A stretch of DNA of 64,000 nucleotides from Apostichopus japonicus (Eukaryota > Echinodermata > Holothuroidea > Aspidochirotida > Stichopodidae): the NCBI RefSeq assembly GCF_037975245.1, contig NC_092583.1:5489264-5553263 (forward strand), in the 5' to 3' direction. The translations under genes and the position numbers were made by a program. Shown here in pieces: positions 46,337-58,400 of this stretch. Numbering within the stretch: the stretch's first letter is position 1; each line of letters begins with the position of its first letter. Under the pieces are notes generated by a model. The model did not search any database, was not told the origin of the DNA, and was given only the letters and a program-made list of their open reading frames with translations.

Positions 46337-49064
46337 TCAATTATAAGTGGTGCAGTTGAGAAATAAAGACAGCTAGGGTGAGAAAGTACATTATGCATGG
46401 GATTATATGGAATGCACCATAATATCTCACTCATTAAACTATTCATTTTTTTATATTTATTAAACGGATTTTATTTTACTTTCTCAAGGCCCAAAAATAA
46501 TTATTACATTCTGTGGATATTGCCTGTATTTTCTTATTTTGCAAAACTTAATTGAGCTGAATGATATTGTGGTTGTGCTCATATTATTCACATTGACAGT
46601 CTAAGTTTGAACGTAATTACTATTTTAAGGTATCCTTTGCTCAATATCTTTACTCTCTGACACAAGACCACGAAGAATGTAAATGTGGTATCCTTACTTC
46701 ACTTATGGCCAGTCATATCAGAAGTATGAAAGTAACAGGCATTTTAGAATGAGTGATTCTGAAATTGATATGTTTTTACTAATACACATTCAGCTTCCCA
46801 AAATTCCCTTCAACTGCAAAAAGAAACACTAAGGTATTTAGTTTGGAATTTCATCCTGGAAGATTTACTTTAAAAATTGAATATTCAATACAAAATATAT
46901 TCAGCATATATAAATTTACCATATATATAAATTAAATATTTTAAATTCCAGATATGCAATGCACAGTCAGTATGGTAGCATGAATATCGAACCATGTAGA
47001 TTTGTTCTAATCTAATTCATTTTCTATATCATTTTTTTTATTGTAACTTTGTAAACTACTCTATACTCTGTAAAATATTGAAAGTGATGACATCAAAGCG
47101 ATTGTCACCCAAAGATGTAAAGTCTAAACGAACCCCTTTCCCGACCCCCCCCCCCCCGCACACACACAAATCATGTGTTGATAACTTTGATGATGTTACT
47201 GCTTTAATTATCATACTTTAATTACTAATTTACTAGATATGATTATGACTCTTAAACCCAAACTAGGTGACTATATACCTGAAGTAAAACCACAACGGAA
47301 GCTTAAAAGTGCCATTAACATAAGAAAAACTTTGCCCAATAAGTTAACCTTTTCAGTAAATTGTTTAGATCACATCATAATATCTTATCAAACATCAGAA
47401 AAATGTTGGATTGCTCAGTTGCTTTAACTGCAAAATTTTCTATTCTTCTGCAAAATGTAAATTATTCACTTCATGCCAACTGAGCAACTGAACAATTTTT
47501 TGAAAAATATTTAATTGAAAACTTATCTACGGCAGTCAAAAGGTGATATGGGAGATGTAGAGTTATACCAGGTTAGTATATAATACAACATCTTGACAAA
47601 ATATTGTTGAGATACCGAGTTACGCTAACTTGACATCTCCGTAAAATCCGTTGAAACGTTGAGTTGACATGTTACACCTAACTCGTCATCTCGACAAAAT
47701 CTTGATTTTTGGCGAGATACCAAGTTACGCTAGCTTGACATCTCATTAACATTTTAAAATTTGAGACAAAACATGACCAAATGATAAGGTCACCTATGCT
47801 AAAATGTTTCCTACATTGTAACATGTAATAATGTAAAATATATGTAAGAAAGACCAAAAAAAGTTTCTGATAAATTTGCCTCTCCCTCCCTCCCAATCCA
47901 GATGCCATTGTATTGTGTAATAATAGTTGTTCGATACTAAGCATATACTGTCAGTTTGTTGTAAGCTCTAGATGGAAAAGTTGAGCTCCATACAGTATTA
48001 ATCAAAGCATTGTAAATACAGTATTAATCAAAGCATTGTAAACCTTTTGTCCACGCATCAAGTCATGTACAACATAAACCCTATACCCTTTCTTCAAGTT
48101 TATGGTTGCAACTACATTACAATTAAGTGTTGTTAACTTTAATACCATAAGCCCTTCTAATTATCTGTAACAGAGAATCTTTTAGCATTCAGATTCCAGG
48201 CCATGTAACTTTAGTCAATGTTGTGAACACTCTAATGTGTTACATAAGGTGCAAGCTAGTTTCATTCACATATAGTACGCATTACTTTGGAATCGAACAA
48301 AGCAAAATTTTGAGTGGAATGAACTACTACAAACTATAGACCTTAGTTTAAAATTGCATTGCTTAATTGTGACCTTAATTTAGATGGTGTTGACAATTTA
48401 CATTTTACTTTGAAGAGTTGGCTGAATCAGTGGAAGCGTATAGGCCCAATGAATTGGTCTGTAACTTCGGTACAAAGCAGCATTTTCAGGGGTCATTATA
48501 GGAGTCATAATAGTTTAATTGCTCACTCACCACAAAGCAAAATAGCTTTTAAAGATATTTTGCTCTCTTTGTTCATGTCTTATGGTAGTAGTTCTTATAA
48601 GCAATGAGTTATTTTTAAGAGAAGGCTCTAACTTATTGGGGAAACTCAAGTGGAAAGCCATTTTCTCAGCAACTCATTTGTATGTCATTACTAATTAAAG
48701 ATAATGCTAGAAAGTTCACTACAATCTATAAATAATTTATTTCCAAGTAGTCCTGGATACATTAGTGACAAAGGGTTTGTTGTTTTAAATTCTGGCTTGT
48801 ACCTCTTTCTCCCAGCCTCTTTCCAACTGGCTCTTGAACAATTAATATTAAAGTTAGCCCCACATGTGCCTGTACGCAATAACATACTTTTAAATGTAAA
48901 AGTTCTCAAACTTTATACCCAATGGAGATGTTCATTGGTACTATACTATACTATCCTTGTTTAATATCAATCAAATATTTACAAACAAGGACTCCAAAGT
49001 TAAATCAGTAAACCAGAGTAAAATTAGTACTCCCACACTGTACTGTGTACCAAGAAGTATGTAA
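46337..49064. other. AT-rich unique-looking DNA with small tandem repeats
   Basis: No exon supported. Two units of GAGATACC(G/A)AGTTACGCTA at 47611 and 47709 (98 bp apart), a 26-bp tandem duplication (CAGTATTAATCAAAGCATTG...) at 47993-48043, and a C tract at 47145-47157. Confidence 0.45.
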
Positions 49065-49771
49065 GATGTTTGTTTGTTTGTTTATTTATTTGTTTTATCA
49101 CAAGAAAATTACAATGTGAAAGGAAGTCTTCTATAAAGCCTGGATTGGCTTAACAGAGTAGAAGACTCCCTGGCAAAGAAGTAAAATATAATACAAGTTG
49201 AATGAGCAGAATGATAAAGATACTTTAAGGAGTAATAACTATAGGATAACAATGTCCTCGTTCCTAAAGAATTTAGCTATACATGTAATTACTAAATATA
49301 TATAGATATAGCATAAAGATCGTATTAGTATGTTGTGATGATTCATTTTCTTAAATACTTCTTAAATACTCTAAGACTTTTTGGTCTTTATATTATCTGA
49401 AAGGGAATTCCATGTTTTAATTATACGGTTACGAAAGCTATAGGTTCCTATATAGTAGTGGTACGGTGAAAATTACGATGTGCATTATAAGTATGTCTCG
49501 TTTGATAGTGATATAATGGTTGTATATTAATAAAACTGTGGAAATTTTCCGGCAGTAACCCATTCCATGATTTGAAAGCAAAAGCTGCAAGCTTCATTTT
49601 GATGATATCATCGAGTTTAAGCAAGTTTAGTCTCTTGAATAGCGGACTAGTGTGTTCCCGTGGTGCGGAATGGGTAATGTGACGAATAGCTCCTTTTTGG
49701 AGTTTGCAACGGTGATCAAGATTCTTCTGTAAGATTCCCTGTAACTGAGATGTAGCCATAAATGACCGCAC
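49065..49771 (-). mobile_element. LINE 3' end (CR1/L2/jockey-type RT tail)
   Basis: On the - strand, 49771-49448 encodes QLQGILQKNLDHRCKLQKGA, then HITHSAPREHTSPLFKRLNL, KLDDIIKMKLAAFAFKSWNG and LLPENF, the standard end region of many non-LTR reverse transcriptases. After a small disruption the frame resumes with SFRNRIIKTWNSLSDNIK. The - strand end at about 49069-49098 is an AAAC/AAAT-type tail. Catalytic domains are absent. Confidence 0.8.
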
Positions 49772-50160
49772 CGTGCAATCCCAAATTGTTATCGACTGCG
49801 ATTCCCTGTAACTTAGATGTATCCTCCGAAGATCTCACCCGTGGATTCCTACTTTGTAACAGACCCAAATTCCCTATAACTGAAATTTAGCCCCCAAAGA
49901 TCGCCACAGTCCTAGATTGGTGTATTGATCGCCCACCAGTACGGTACCTGTATGAGTACCTATACTAGTATACACCTGGCGTGCCTTTTGACATGTGAGA
50001 TCGCCCATAGTAATGAGTAAGAAAGGATCGTGTATCATATTATTTTATAAATTGCTTGGACGTGCGATATCAATTTCTCACCCTGGCAATCCCACTTTGA
50101 AACATACCCATAAAACCTAGATGTAAGCTACCAAAGATATCACCCCGGGCAATCACACGC
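49731..50160. repeat. Degenerate tandem repeat, period about 70 bp
   Basis: Units with (A)TTCCCT(G/A)TAACTGAGATGTAGCC and following AAAGATC.C start near 49731, 49801 and 49869, with a more distant one near 50106. Old array next to the LINE. Confidence 0.55.
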
Positions 50161-50186
50161 CACCCTACATGGTACAAAAACTGCAG

Positions 50187-50318
50187 ATGAGAATGTTAGA
50201 TGTTTCTAGAAGATACAAAACATTGGAACCAATGTCGTGCAAGATGAAAGAGATTGATCGAATTCAACAGCTCTTTTTAGGGCCACCAAATATGACAGAA
50301 AGAGCAGGCTATTCTCCG
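50187..50318 (+). CDS. Candidate orphan coding exon, unassigned
   Basis: Between acceptor ctgcag and donor gtaaac lies a 132-bp open segment, phase 0 on both sides: 44 residues beginning MRMLDVSRRYKTLEPMSCKM and ending ERAGYSP. Composition is protein-like, with a possible amphipathic helix, unlike the surrounding AT-rich DNA. No partner exons found on this strand, and I do not recognise the protein. It may be an exon of an unseen gene, a processed fragment, or chance. Confidence 0.3.
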
Positions 50319-50654
50319 GTAAACATTCAATCTGTGTCTTTGTGTCTATTTTTTATTGATTTGTTTTTACCCGTTTTCGTAACGTGCATATTCACTAAGG
50401 ATGATATCTGTCTCCACTTTGACGGTCTGGTTTATTCAACTAGGCTCATATATTTAGGAGAGAGATAATAAACTTGCATGCGTTGACATTTTTGTATTTG
50501 GCTTTTATTTATTTATTTGTTTTTGCCGCATTTTAATAACACGCATACACGTTAAGTCACCACTAGATTAGATAGAAGCTCCATTTCGTCAAGACGGACT
50601 GGTAATGTCATAAGGAGGGTAAAGTGCATAGATCACGCCCTTAACTGTGTGAAA

Positions 50655-51040
50655 CCGAGCACAACATGAGTGACTCAAAGTGAAAAAGAGCACACCGTGA
50701 GCAAAAGAGAGTCGTTTAGATGGGCAATTGAGCACGTGCTCATATTAGAATTAGCAAAAAAAAAACGCATGATGTGGTTGATGTGATGAGCACGCGAGCA
50801 CAAAATGAGTGATTCAAAGGGCAAAAGAGCAAAGAGCACACCATGAGCAGAAGAAAGTCATTTAGATGAGTAATTGAGCATGTGCTTTATTAGAGTTAGC
50901 AAAAAAACAAACACGCATGATGTGGTTCATGGGATGAGCACGCGAGCACAAAATGAGAGACTCAAAGAGCAAAAGAGCACACGATGAGCAGAAGAAAGTC
51001 GTTTAGATGAGCAATCGAGCATGTGCTCATATTGATATAT
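50655..51040. repeat. Tandem repeat, about 143-bp period, 2.5 copies
   Basis: Units start GAGCACACC at 50688, 50834 and 50975. Shared blocks include GTCGTTTAGATGGGCAATTG, AACGCATGATGTGGTT and GAGCACGCGAGCACAAAATG. Rich in the word GAGCA(C/A). Confidence 0.8.
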
Positions 51041-51070
51041 TCAAAAGTATATCATTCAAATTTTTGTTAA

Positions 51071-51421
51071 ATAGCTCTCATTGCATCGAATACGCGTCGT
51101 GTCGGTGTGAAATACAACCATCGTGAAAGTGATTCGACCGATGACCGCAGTGAATAGGACGATGACCTGGTGGATACTGAGGGAAGTAATGAACATAATA
51201 GTTCGGATGAGCCGAGTGAAACATCTGACGGTACTGGCAGTAGTGAGGAGGATGATGGTGACGATCACGATGAGGAGGATGGTGAACGTACGTACGATGC
51301 GGTAGAAACTTGGATGACCATGATCCAACTCAATAAGGCCATAACGAAGGTTTTACGCCATGGTCTGAAAAACAAATACGAAAGTGATGACGGGGAGGAG
51401 GGCGATGACAACGAGGTGTAA
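51071..51421 (+). pseudogene. Acidic coding relic
   Basis: Frame from 51071 to the TAA at 51419-51421 encodes a Ser/Asp/Glu-rich tract (SSDEPSETSDGTGSSEEDDG) followed by a hydrophobic/basic segment (WMTMIQLNKAITKVLRHGL) and a second acidic end. One in-frame TAG lies at 51155. The pattern resembles a nuclear acidic protein tail. Origin unknown; it directly follows the 143-bp tandem repeat and precedes satellite DNA, so it may belong to a transposon. Confidence 0.35.
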
Positions 51422-51449
51422 GTTGTCAAACAGACGGGGTGATTATGCA

Positions 51450-52365
51450 ATAGTGTGCGTGTGTAAACACGATATCTCCATGAGGGAAGCTTGGACCAAT
51501 CTAATATTTAGTGATTATGAGAACCACATTAAGTACAAGAACCCTATTGTTTTGTGGGGAGGTCAAATGTCATTTAGGGTAACCATGCAGGGGCCAAATA
51601 GTGAAAACTTTGTAAACACGATATCTCAAGGAGGTAAACTTGGACCAATCTCATATTTCGTGAGTAGGAGGACCACATTTAGGAGTAAAAGCCTATAGTT
51701 TTTTGTGGATATAAAAGGCCATTTAGGGTCACTAGAGGTTAAATTGTGAAAACCTTGTAAACACGATAAATAAAGAAGGGAAGGTTGGACGAATCTCATA
51801 TTTCGTATGTATAGTTGGTACACGTTCAGTACAAGATTTATTGAGGTCAAAGGTCATTTGAAGTCACCAGATGCCAAATTGTGGAAACCTTGTTTTATAA
51901 GCTACCGTATCTCCCACCGACCAGCCTATCAGATAACATGTGCGTTACGCCTCATACGAATAGGAGCTTATGGGCATCCGTATAATCTAAAACTCAAAAC
52001 TGATAATTCGAACATATTTGCATTGGCTTCAACGTGTCGCTCGGAAGCCTTACTTTGCGTGCACAAAGGTGGACTTTGTAATACAGCGGTTCTATTGGGC
52101 ATTTTCCGTCGTATTTATTTCAGGTTGGATGTAGTTTCGTTGTGACCAGGCAACGTTTATGTAACTTAACAGTTCGTCTAGTTAGATTTTATACTATGAC
52201 CAATCTCGATGCGAAAGAATCGGCTGTTGATCTCAATTTGTGTAGTCTCTTCCACCAGTTTCAGCATATCTAGGCCTTAAAAGTAACGTTCGACTTTCGT
52301 CACGTTTATGATTATGGGACACCTTGAACAAACCTGGTAAGGCCTGTGAGCAATTTTATGTTGTG
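51450..52365. repeat. Satellite-bearing dispersed repeat, copy 2
   Basis: Starts with about three units of roughly 140 bp (ACACGATATCTC...GAGGTCAAATGTCATTTAGG), then the body ATCTCCCACCGACCAGCCTA ... TTCCACCAGTTTCAGCAT. Contains an uninterrupted CATACGAATAGGAG, the empty-site version of the foldback insertion in copy 3. A perfect AGGTCAAAGGTCA is at 51844-51856. Confidence 0.75.
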
Positions 52366-52424
52366 TAGGCCAGCAACGGTTGGGTAGAATAGGATTCGTC
52401 AACACATAGTTCATTTAGGGTCAC

Positions 52425-53800
52425 TAGGGGTCAAAATGTGAAAACCTTGTAAACACGATATCTGAAGAAGGGAAGCTCGGACGAATCTCATATTTATTAG
52501 GTAGTTGTGACACGCTTAGTACAAGAAGCATTGTTTCTTCTTGAGGTCAAAGGTCATTTAGATTCACAAGACGACAAATTGTGGAAACCGTGTGTTATAA
52601 CCCGAGCTACCGTATCAACTACCGAACAGACTATCAGATAACATGTGCGTTACGCGTCATACGAATATACGGAAGCGTAGAAGGGACATGGTGATGAAAG
52701 AGAAACAAACTCGTCAAAATGACAAAATTCAGAAAAATGACGTTTTGCCGAGTTTAACAACTCTTCAAAACGACAAAATTATTAAATTTGCCGAGATACA
52801 ACAAGTCGTCAAAATGGCAAAATTTTGCCGAGATTCAAATCGTCAAAACGACAACTTTCAGATTTTTGTCATTTTGATGAGTTATTGTATCTCGGCAAAA
52901 CGTCAATTTTCAATATTTTGTCATTTTGACGACTTGTTGTATCTCGGCAAAACGTCAATTTTCAGAATTTTGTCATTTTGACGACTTGTTGTATGTCGGC
53001 AAAACGTCAATTTTCAGAATTTTGTCATTTTGACGACTTGTGGTATCTCGGCAAAACGTTAAAATTCAGATTTTTGTCATTTTGACGACTTGTTGTATCT
53101 CGGCAAAACATTAAAATTCAGATTTTTGTCATTTTGAAGACTTGTATCTCGGCAAAACGTCAATTTTTGAAATTTTGTCATCATGACGACTTGTTGTATC
53201 TCGACAAATTTAACAATTTTGTCGTTTTGACGAGTTGTTAAACTCGGCAAAACGTTATTTTTCTGAATTTTGTCATTTTGACGAGTTTGTTTCTTTTTCA
53301 TCACCATGTCCCTTCTACGCTTCCGTACGAATAGGAGGCTATTGGCAGTTAGAAATAAGCTTATGGGCATTCGCAGAATCTAAAACTCAATCGGATAACT
53401 CGAACATATCTGCATAGGTCTCTGTTTGTCACTCGGAGGCCTTACTTTGCGTGCAAAAAGGGTGTACTTTCTGTACGTACGGCGGTACTATTGGACGTTT
53501 TCCGTCGTATTTCAGGTTGGATGTAGTTTCGTTGGGGAAATGACCAGGCGCCGTTTTTGAAACTGAACAGTTCGTCTAGTTAGATTTTTGACTACATGAC
53601 CAATCTCAATGCGAATTAATTGTGTAAAACGATCTTAGTTTGACAGTGAGTTCACAAGCTTCTTCTGGATTGGCTGTTGATCTCAAGTTGTGTAGTCTCT
53701 TCCACCAGTTTCAGCATTGCTGGCCTTAAAAGTAACGTTCGACTTTCGTCACGTTAATGATTATGGGACAACACGAACCAACCTGGCTAGGCCTATGGAA
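52425..53800. repeat. Satellite-bearing dispersed repeat, copy 3 (interrupted)
   Basis: Same order as copy 2: satellite unit with AGGTCAAAGGTCA at 52544-52556, CGTTACGCGTCATACGAATA, then the 658-bp foldback, then the rest of the body from 53326 to about 53800. Confidence 0.75.
52668..53325. mobile_element. Foldback element with about 130-bp TIRs and internal minisatellite
   Basis: Ends TACGGAAGCGTAGAAGGG and CCCTTCTACGCTTCCG; inverted arms match for about 130 bp with few differences. Flanked by TACGAATA (52660-52667, 53326-53333). The middle (about 52893-53205) is six head-to-tail units of 52 bp, CGGCAAAACGTCAATTTTCA..., each holding the partly palindromic TTTTGTCATTTTGACGA. The paralogous copy at 51950 has the empty site. 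No ORF of significance. Confidence 0.88.
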
Positions 53801-53964
53801 AAAATATATGCTAGCAACGGTGGGATACACTTGGGTTCGTTAACACAACAACGTGAAGAACACCAATACACTTTAGATGGCAAAACATCTACTAAATTAT
53901 TTTTTATTAAAGGCATTTTCCCACTGGCTATCCGTCATTATTCGCAAAGTATACAACAATGTAA

Positions 53965-54640
53965 GGAGTTTTGAGACTAGTTTTCTGTTGTTGCTGCTAG
54001 GATATTTTAGAAAATAGATGCTCTTACAACCTCAGATTTTCATAGCGTAAAAGATCGCTTTGATTTAGGCAATTTAATGGAGCTATAGCGATATTTTTTT
54101 CGCGCACCAGTCTGCAGCTAAAATACAAGATAAATAATTGGGCATATATACGAAGTCGCGCTAAGCGAGTAGCGGTTCAAAGTAGCAGTGAGGTACTGTA
54201 TAGGCTTAAGATTCGCGCACACCTAACTACTGTCTATACTATATGCCTAGTACTATAGGAGCCCTAATGTAACAGAAGCCAAACTATATCTTCGTAGGTA
54301 TTTTTACAGATGTTTTATTTCTAATTGCCATATTACAGTATGCGTATCTGCTTATTTATGATTCTGCGACATGTTTTACTTTGTTTTACACTGACTTTTG
54401 GTGGAGAAAAGGTTAAATTTCATACTGCACAGAAACATAATTTTCCAATGTGGAATTACATAGTACCATGAATCTGCATAAGTGCCTAACCATTGTTCAT
54501 AGAAAGTATTGATGTTGCAGATCTGTACTATGGAGACTTGAACAACAATCATAGGCCTAGTGGCAAGTGAAATTTGGCGAGTAGATTTTCAGTCACAGTC
54601 GCCAAATAGCGAGTATCTTTGAATATTTGTCGAGGATTGA
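53965..54640. repeat. Dispersed repeat, inverted copy of 2830-3545
   Basis: See 2830-3545. The copies are in opposite orientation and moderately diverged. Confidence 0.7.
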
Positions 54641-54699
54641 AATCCTTGAAAATGTTTTATCATGGTAGAAATATTAATACTTTTCATACATGATGGTAT

Positions 54700-54890
54700 A
54701 TGGATTTGCCATATTGAGTACATTAATCCTGTTGCTTGTGAGGTCAAATCTCATTTGAGGTAACCATGCAGATGTCAAATTCGGAAAACCCTTTTACATG
54801 ATATCTACCGATAGGCATCGTGGATACTTCTCATACTTGGTGTGTGGATGCATCATATTTTTAAAAGACCCCTGTTGTTTTTGTTGGAGG
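54700..54890. repeat. Diverged satellite units
   Basis: About one and a half units of the 140-bp satellite (GAGGTCAAATCTCATTTGAGG, ATGATATCTACCGATAGG) flanking the 5' side of STRAP. Confidence 0.55.
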
Positions 54891-55314
54891 TGTGTATTGC
54901 CACGCACAGTAGACTGACCTGTGTTTATCGTGCCATCGTGTAATTGTATCAAAACCGTGGTTCGGACCATTTCTATTGTAACAGCTAGTTCTGGTTACAA
55001 AAAAAGCAGAAGACTAGTTCGATGAAGTCATCGAAACCTAAATGCATTTTGTATTCTGGTTTGATTTAGCGTCTTAGTCAATAGGGCTTGAAATAGGTGT
55101 ATGCTACCATAACATTGGGCATGCATCCGCATATACATCATATTAAATTCGACGAACGTATACATAAATACGTCGATGATGTCGCGGAAGTACTCCCTGT
55201 TGAATTGAAGTCAAAGGAATATTGAAAGGAAAAGTGGCTACAGTAAATAAAGCCACAGTAGTATAATACATTTCGTTTCTTAAATTGCCAACTGTGTACG
55301 TCCATATATTGAAA

Positions 55315-55429
55315 ATGACGTCCGCAAGACAAACTCCCCTGACATGCCCTGGACACACCCGCCCTGTGGTGCACTTAGACTTCAGTGAAAAAACAGAGTT
55401 TGGATACTTTCTCATCAGTGCGTGCAAAG
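55315..55429 (+). CDS. STRAP: STRAP exon 1 (residues 1-38)
   Basis: Start codon and first half of blade 1, ending YFLISACK. Phase 1 out at gtaagc. Confidence 0.93.
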
Positions 55430-58400
55430 GTAAGCAGCCTAATGTGTGTATCCTATAGCCTAGTACCTTCAGTACAGGCTAAACTACAGCATAACGCAGC
55501 CTACTGTAGTGTTAGTTACCATGTCTGTCATTGCCATTTTATTTGCTGAGCAGCTGGACAAACGTGGAATCCAGTGCTGAAACCATGTTTAGTCGAAATA
55601 ACTATCTAGGTCTAGGCTAAGTAAAATAACTGTTAAGATGTTAATTACCTGCATGTTTGTATTCAAAGAGTAGAGTTACAATTCACGATGGTTGCAAGAA
55701 AGGTAGCACTTGGTTCTAATGACGCGTCAGAGACAGTAAGTTTCTATAGGAATTATTCCCCATGACTAACTCGCTGTTTCTCTGACAACCATAAAATCTC
55801 CCCCTTTCTGTTACTGTTAGATTTCAAACTCTGAAAGTCAATTCCCTTGAATTTCGGCAACTGCACTATTGGGTATCATGAATTGTTGTTTCAAAGATAT
55901 TGAATCTCTCGCACAAAATGAGGTAAATCCAGTATATCCAAATGGTGAACATTCTCAGCCTTTGCTTTGCTGGTCTAGAACTTTTCTAGTTGGATACCAT
56001 CACACACATTTGCTGGTTTAAGAGAAAGGAAACGTTGTGCCTCTTTGAATAAGAATATACATAGAATGGGGTTAAAATGTTAAGAGGTACCACTTCAGTA
56101 GAAAGGTAAATTTGCCCGAAAAATTTAAACAAATTGTTGTATTTAAGAAGATAGGAAGAGTTTTAACTTAGCTTGGAAGGTTCTGTGTTGAACAGTTGAT
56201 GATAATAGTACAATACATACTAGACCAAGTACTACAGTACTGTCCTGTAGAATACAGTACCAATCACAGACTAATTCTGGATCATATATTGGATAAGGTG
56301 GCTCATTCTAATTCTGTAAATGCATTCTTTTTGGTGTAAAGTTGTGAGATATTTTAGGGTATTTGCTTGGAAATGTTATGCAAAACCTAAAAATTAAATG
56401 TTTCTATACTTAAATGATTTTTTTTATACATGATATAATGCATTAACGCCTTAGTCTTTGCATTTCATGAAAACAGATGGAAAACCAATGCTCAGACAGG
56501 GTGAAACAGGAGATTGGATTGGAACATTTGAGGGACATAAAGGTGCTGTATGGGGAGCTTGTCTCAATAATGAAGCAACTCGAGCGGCCACTGGTGCTGC
56601 AGACTTTTCAGCGTAAGAATGTTGATTTTGAAAATTTTTAATATTGTAATCCAATTACATGAATTACAGGCATGCACAGTGTGTTTGGCTTAAATTAAAT
56701 GCACACATTTGTGCATTATAATGGATTACATGATTTTGTTGCCCCTTAAAGGCATTGAAGACTCGCGCACAAAGAAACGTCTGATGCCGGCCGGTAATCT
56801 GACCTAGCTTCGAATGAGGTGTAGCCATGTTTTTTAACAGTTTACAAAATACTGTACCATAATTTTGTGTTTGAAGTCAACATGTAAATCCGGAATTAGT
56901 AAGCCATGTCAACTATTATGAAGTTTGCAGTTACATGCTCAATTGAATCTGTTGAATAAAGAAGTCATTTGCTTTCATCCAGTGTCTTCATGTACAAAGA
57001 GATTGTAAACTCTACATCTCCAAAAGTGGAGCTTGAATGAACTGTAGGATCACCTTAATGATTACAAGAACACGAACATTGCATTTGGACTACTGTATGC
57101 AATATGGCTTGGGATAAATGTGTGTGTATGTATGTGTATGTAGCACCTATGCTCTTAAACATGAAATCTTTAACAGATTGAGTAGACACTTAATATAACG
57201 CTTTAATAATTGGGCAGGATTTGAAGTGAAAAATGTATAAAACAATTCCTCCTTACCGTATCTTGTGATGACTTCATCCACTAATGAGAATGATGATGAC
57301 GACCATGAAGATAATTATTTTTACGATGTTAAACGACCACAAATGTGGGAGAAACCCACAAGGGCTTATGACTTACAACTTTCACATTGGGTGGCCTCCA
57401 GTTCAACATTTTAACTCAAATTTGGAATCTTTCAAATTTATACAGTCATATCAGATGGGAAAACCATATATTGCTCTTGGATAATAACCCACCTTACTAT
57501 GTATGACCCGGCCGGGTATCAAACCCTCGAACCTCCTGGTTGCTAAGCCTCATTGCTTCAAATGCCACTGCCTTTATCCACACAGCCACCGCACCGGTGT
57601 TTTGGATTGATGTTGGTAGACATTATCACCATCAGTGCCATTTTGGTTGGCTGGATAAATCATTAGGGGTGGCATCAAATAAGAATTCAGCTAAAATATT
57701 TCATAAGAGCTAAATCTCAAAACTGCTAAAGCAGTTTGAGGTAACATTTGGCACAATTGCACCCCATGGTCCTACGATGAAACCTATTGCCATATTGATT
57801 TTGGTGAATAAATATCATTAATGTTGGGGTTAAAATTAGCTCTCCTAAACACAAAATCTATTTCCTTTATTATTTCCTTAATTTTCTTAACACGTGGGTG
57901 AGGTGTAACACAGGAACACTTGAATTTAGCCCACTGAATCTTGTGAATCATAGTGTTCTCATGTGGAAGATGTCAATGAATGACTAAGCCTTTTGTCTTC
58001 GAACAGATCATACTCATTCAAATGATGTCAGAAATGCAATGATAGATCTTGTACAAAACCACAGGTCAGGCATAGCTGAAGGCCAGTGGTCACTTTACAG
58101 TGTATTTAGGGCATGCTTCATTCTGGACAGTAATTGGAGCATTTACTTCAGGCAGATACCTGTAGTGTTAAATAAGAGTATAGTGTGCAAGTCATACCTG
58201 TATTGAATTGTTTATTACAAAAGATTATTGTTTATGACATATATGTTATATTGTAATGCAGTCCATCCTTTCTTAGCTTACTACAATTACTGTGTTTGTT
58301 GAGTATAATGTTAAAACTTAATTTTGTTTTAATACAGGAAACTCTGGGACACAGTGTCTGGGGAACAACTTCATGAATTTACTCACAAACACATTGTCAA

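Noticed and set aside
50655-51040. CRISPR-like array
   Set aside because: Units are about 143 bp with no unique spacers, in a eukaryotic setting; ordinary tandem repeat.
53077-53370. 97-codon frame and its partner at 52643-52981
   Set aside because: They are the two arms and core of the foldback element read as protein; the mirrored sequences show they are not genes.
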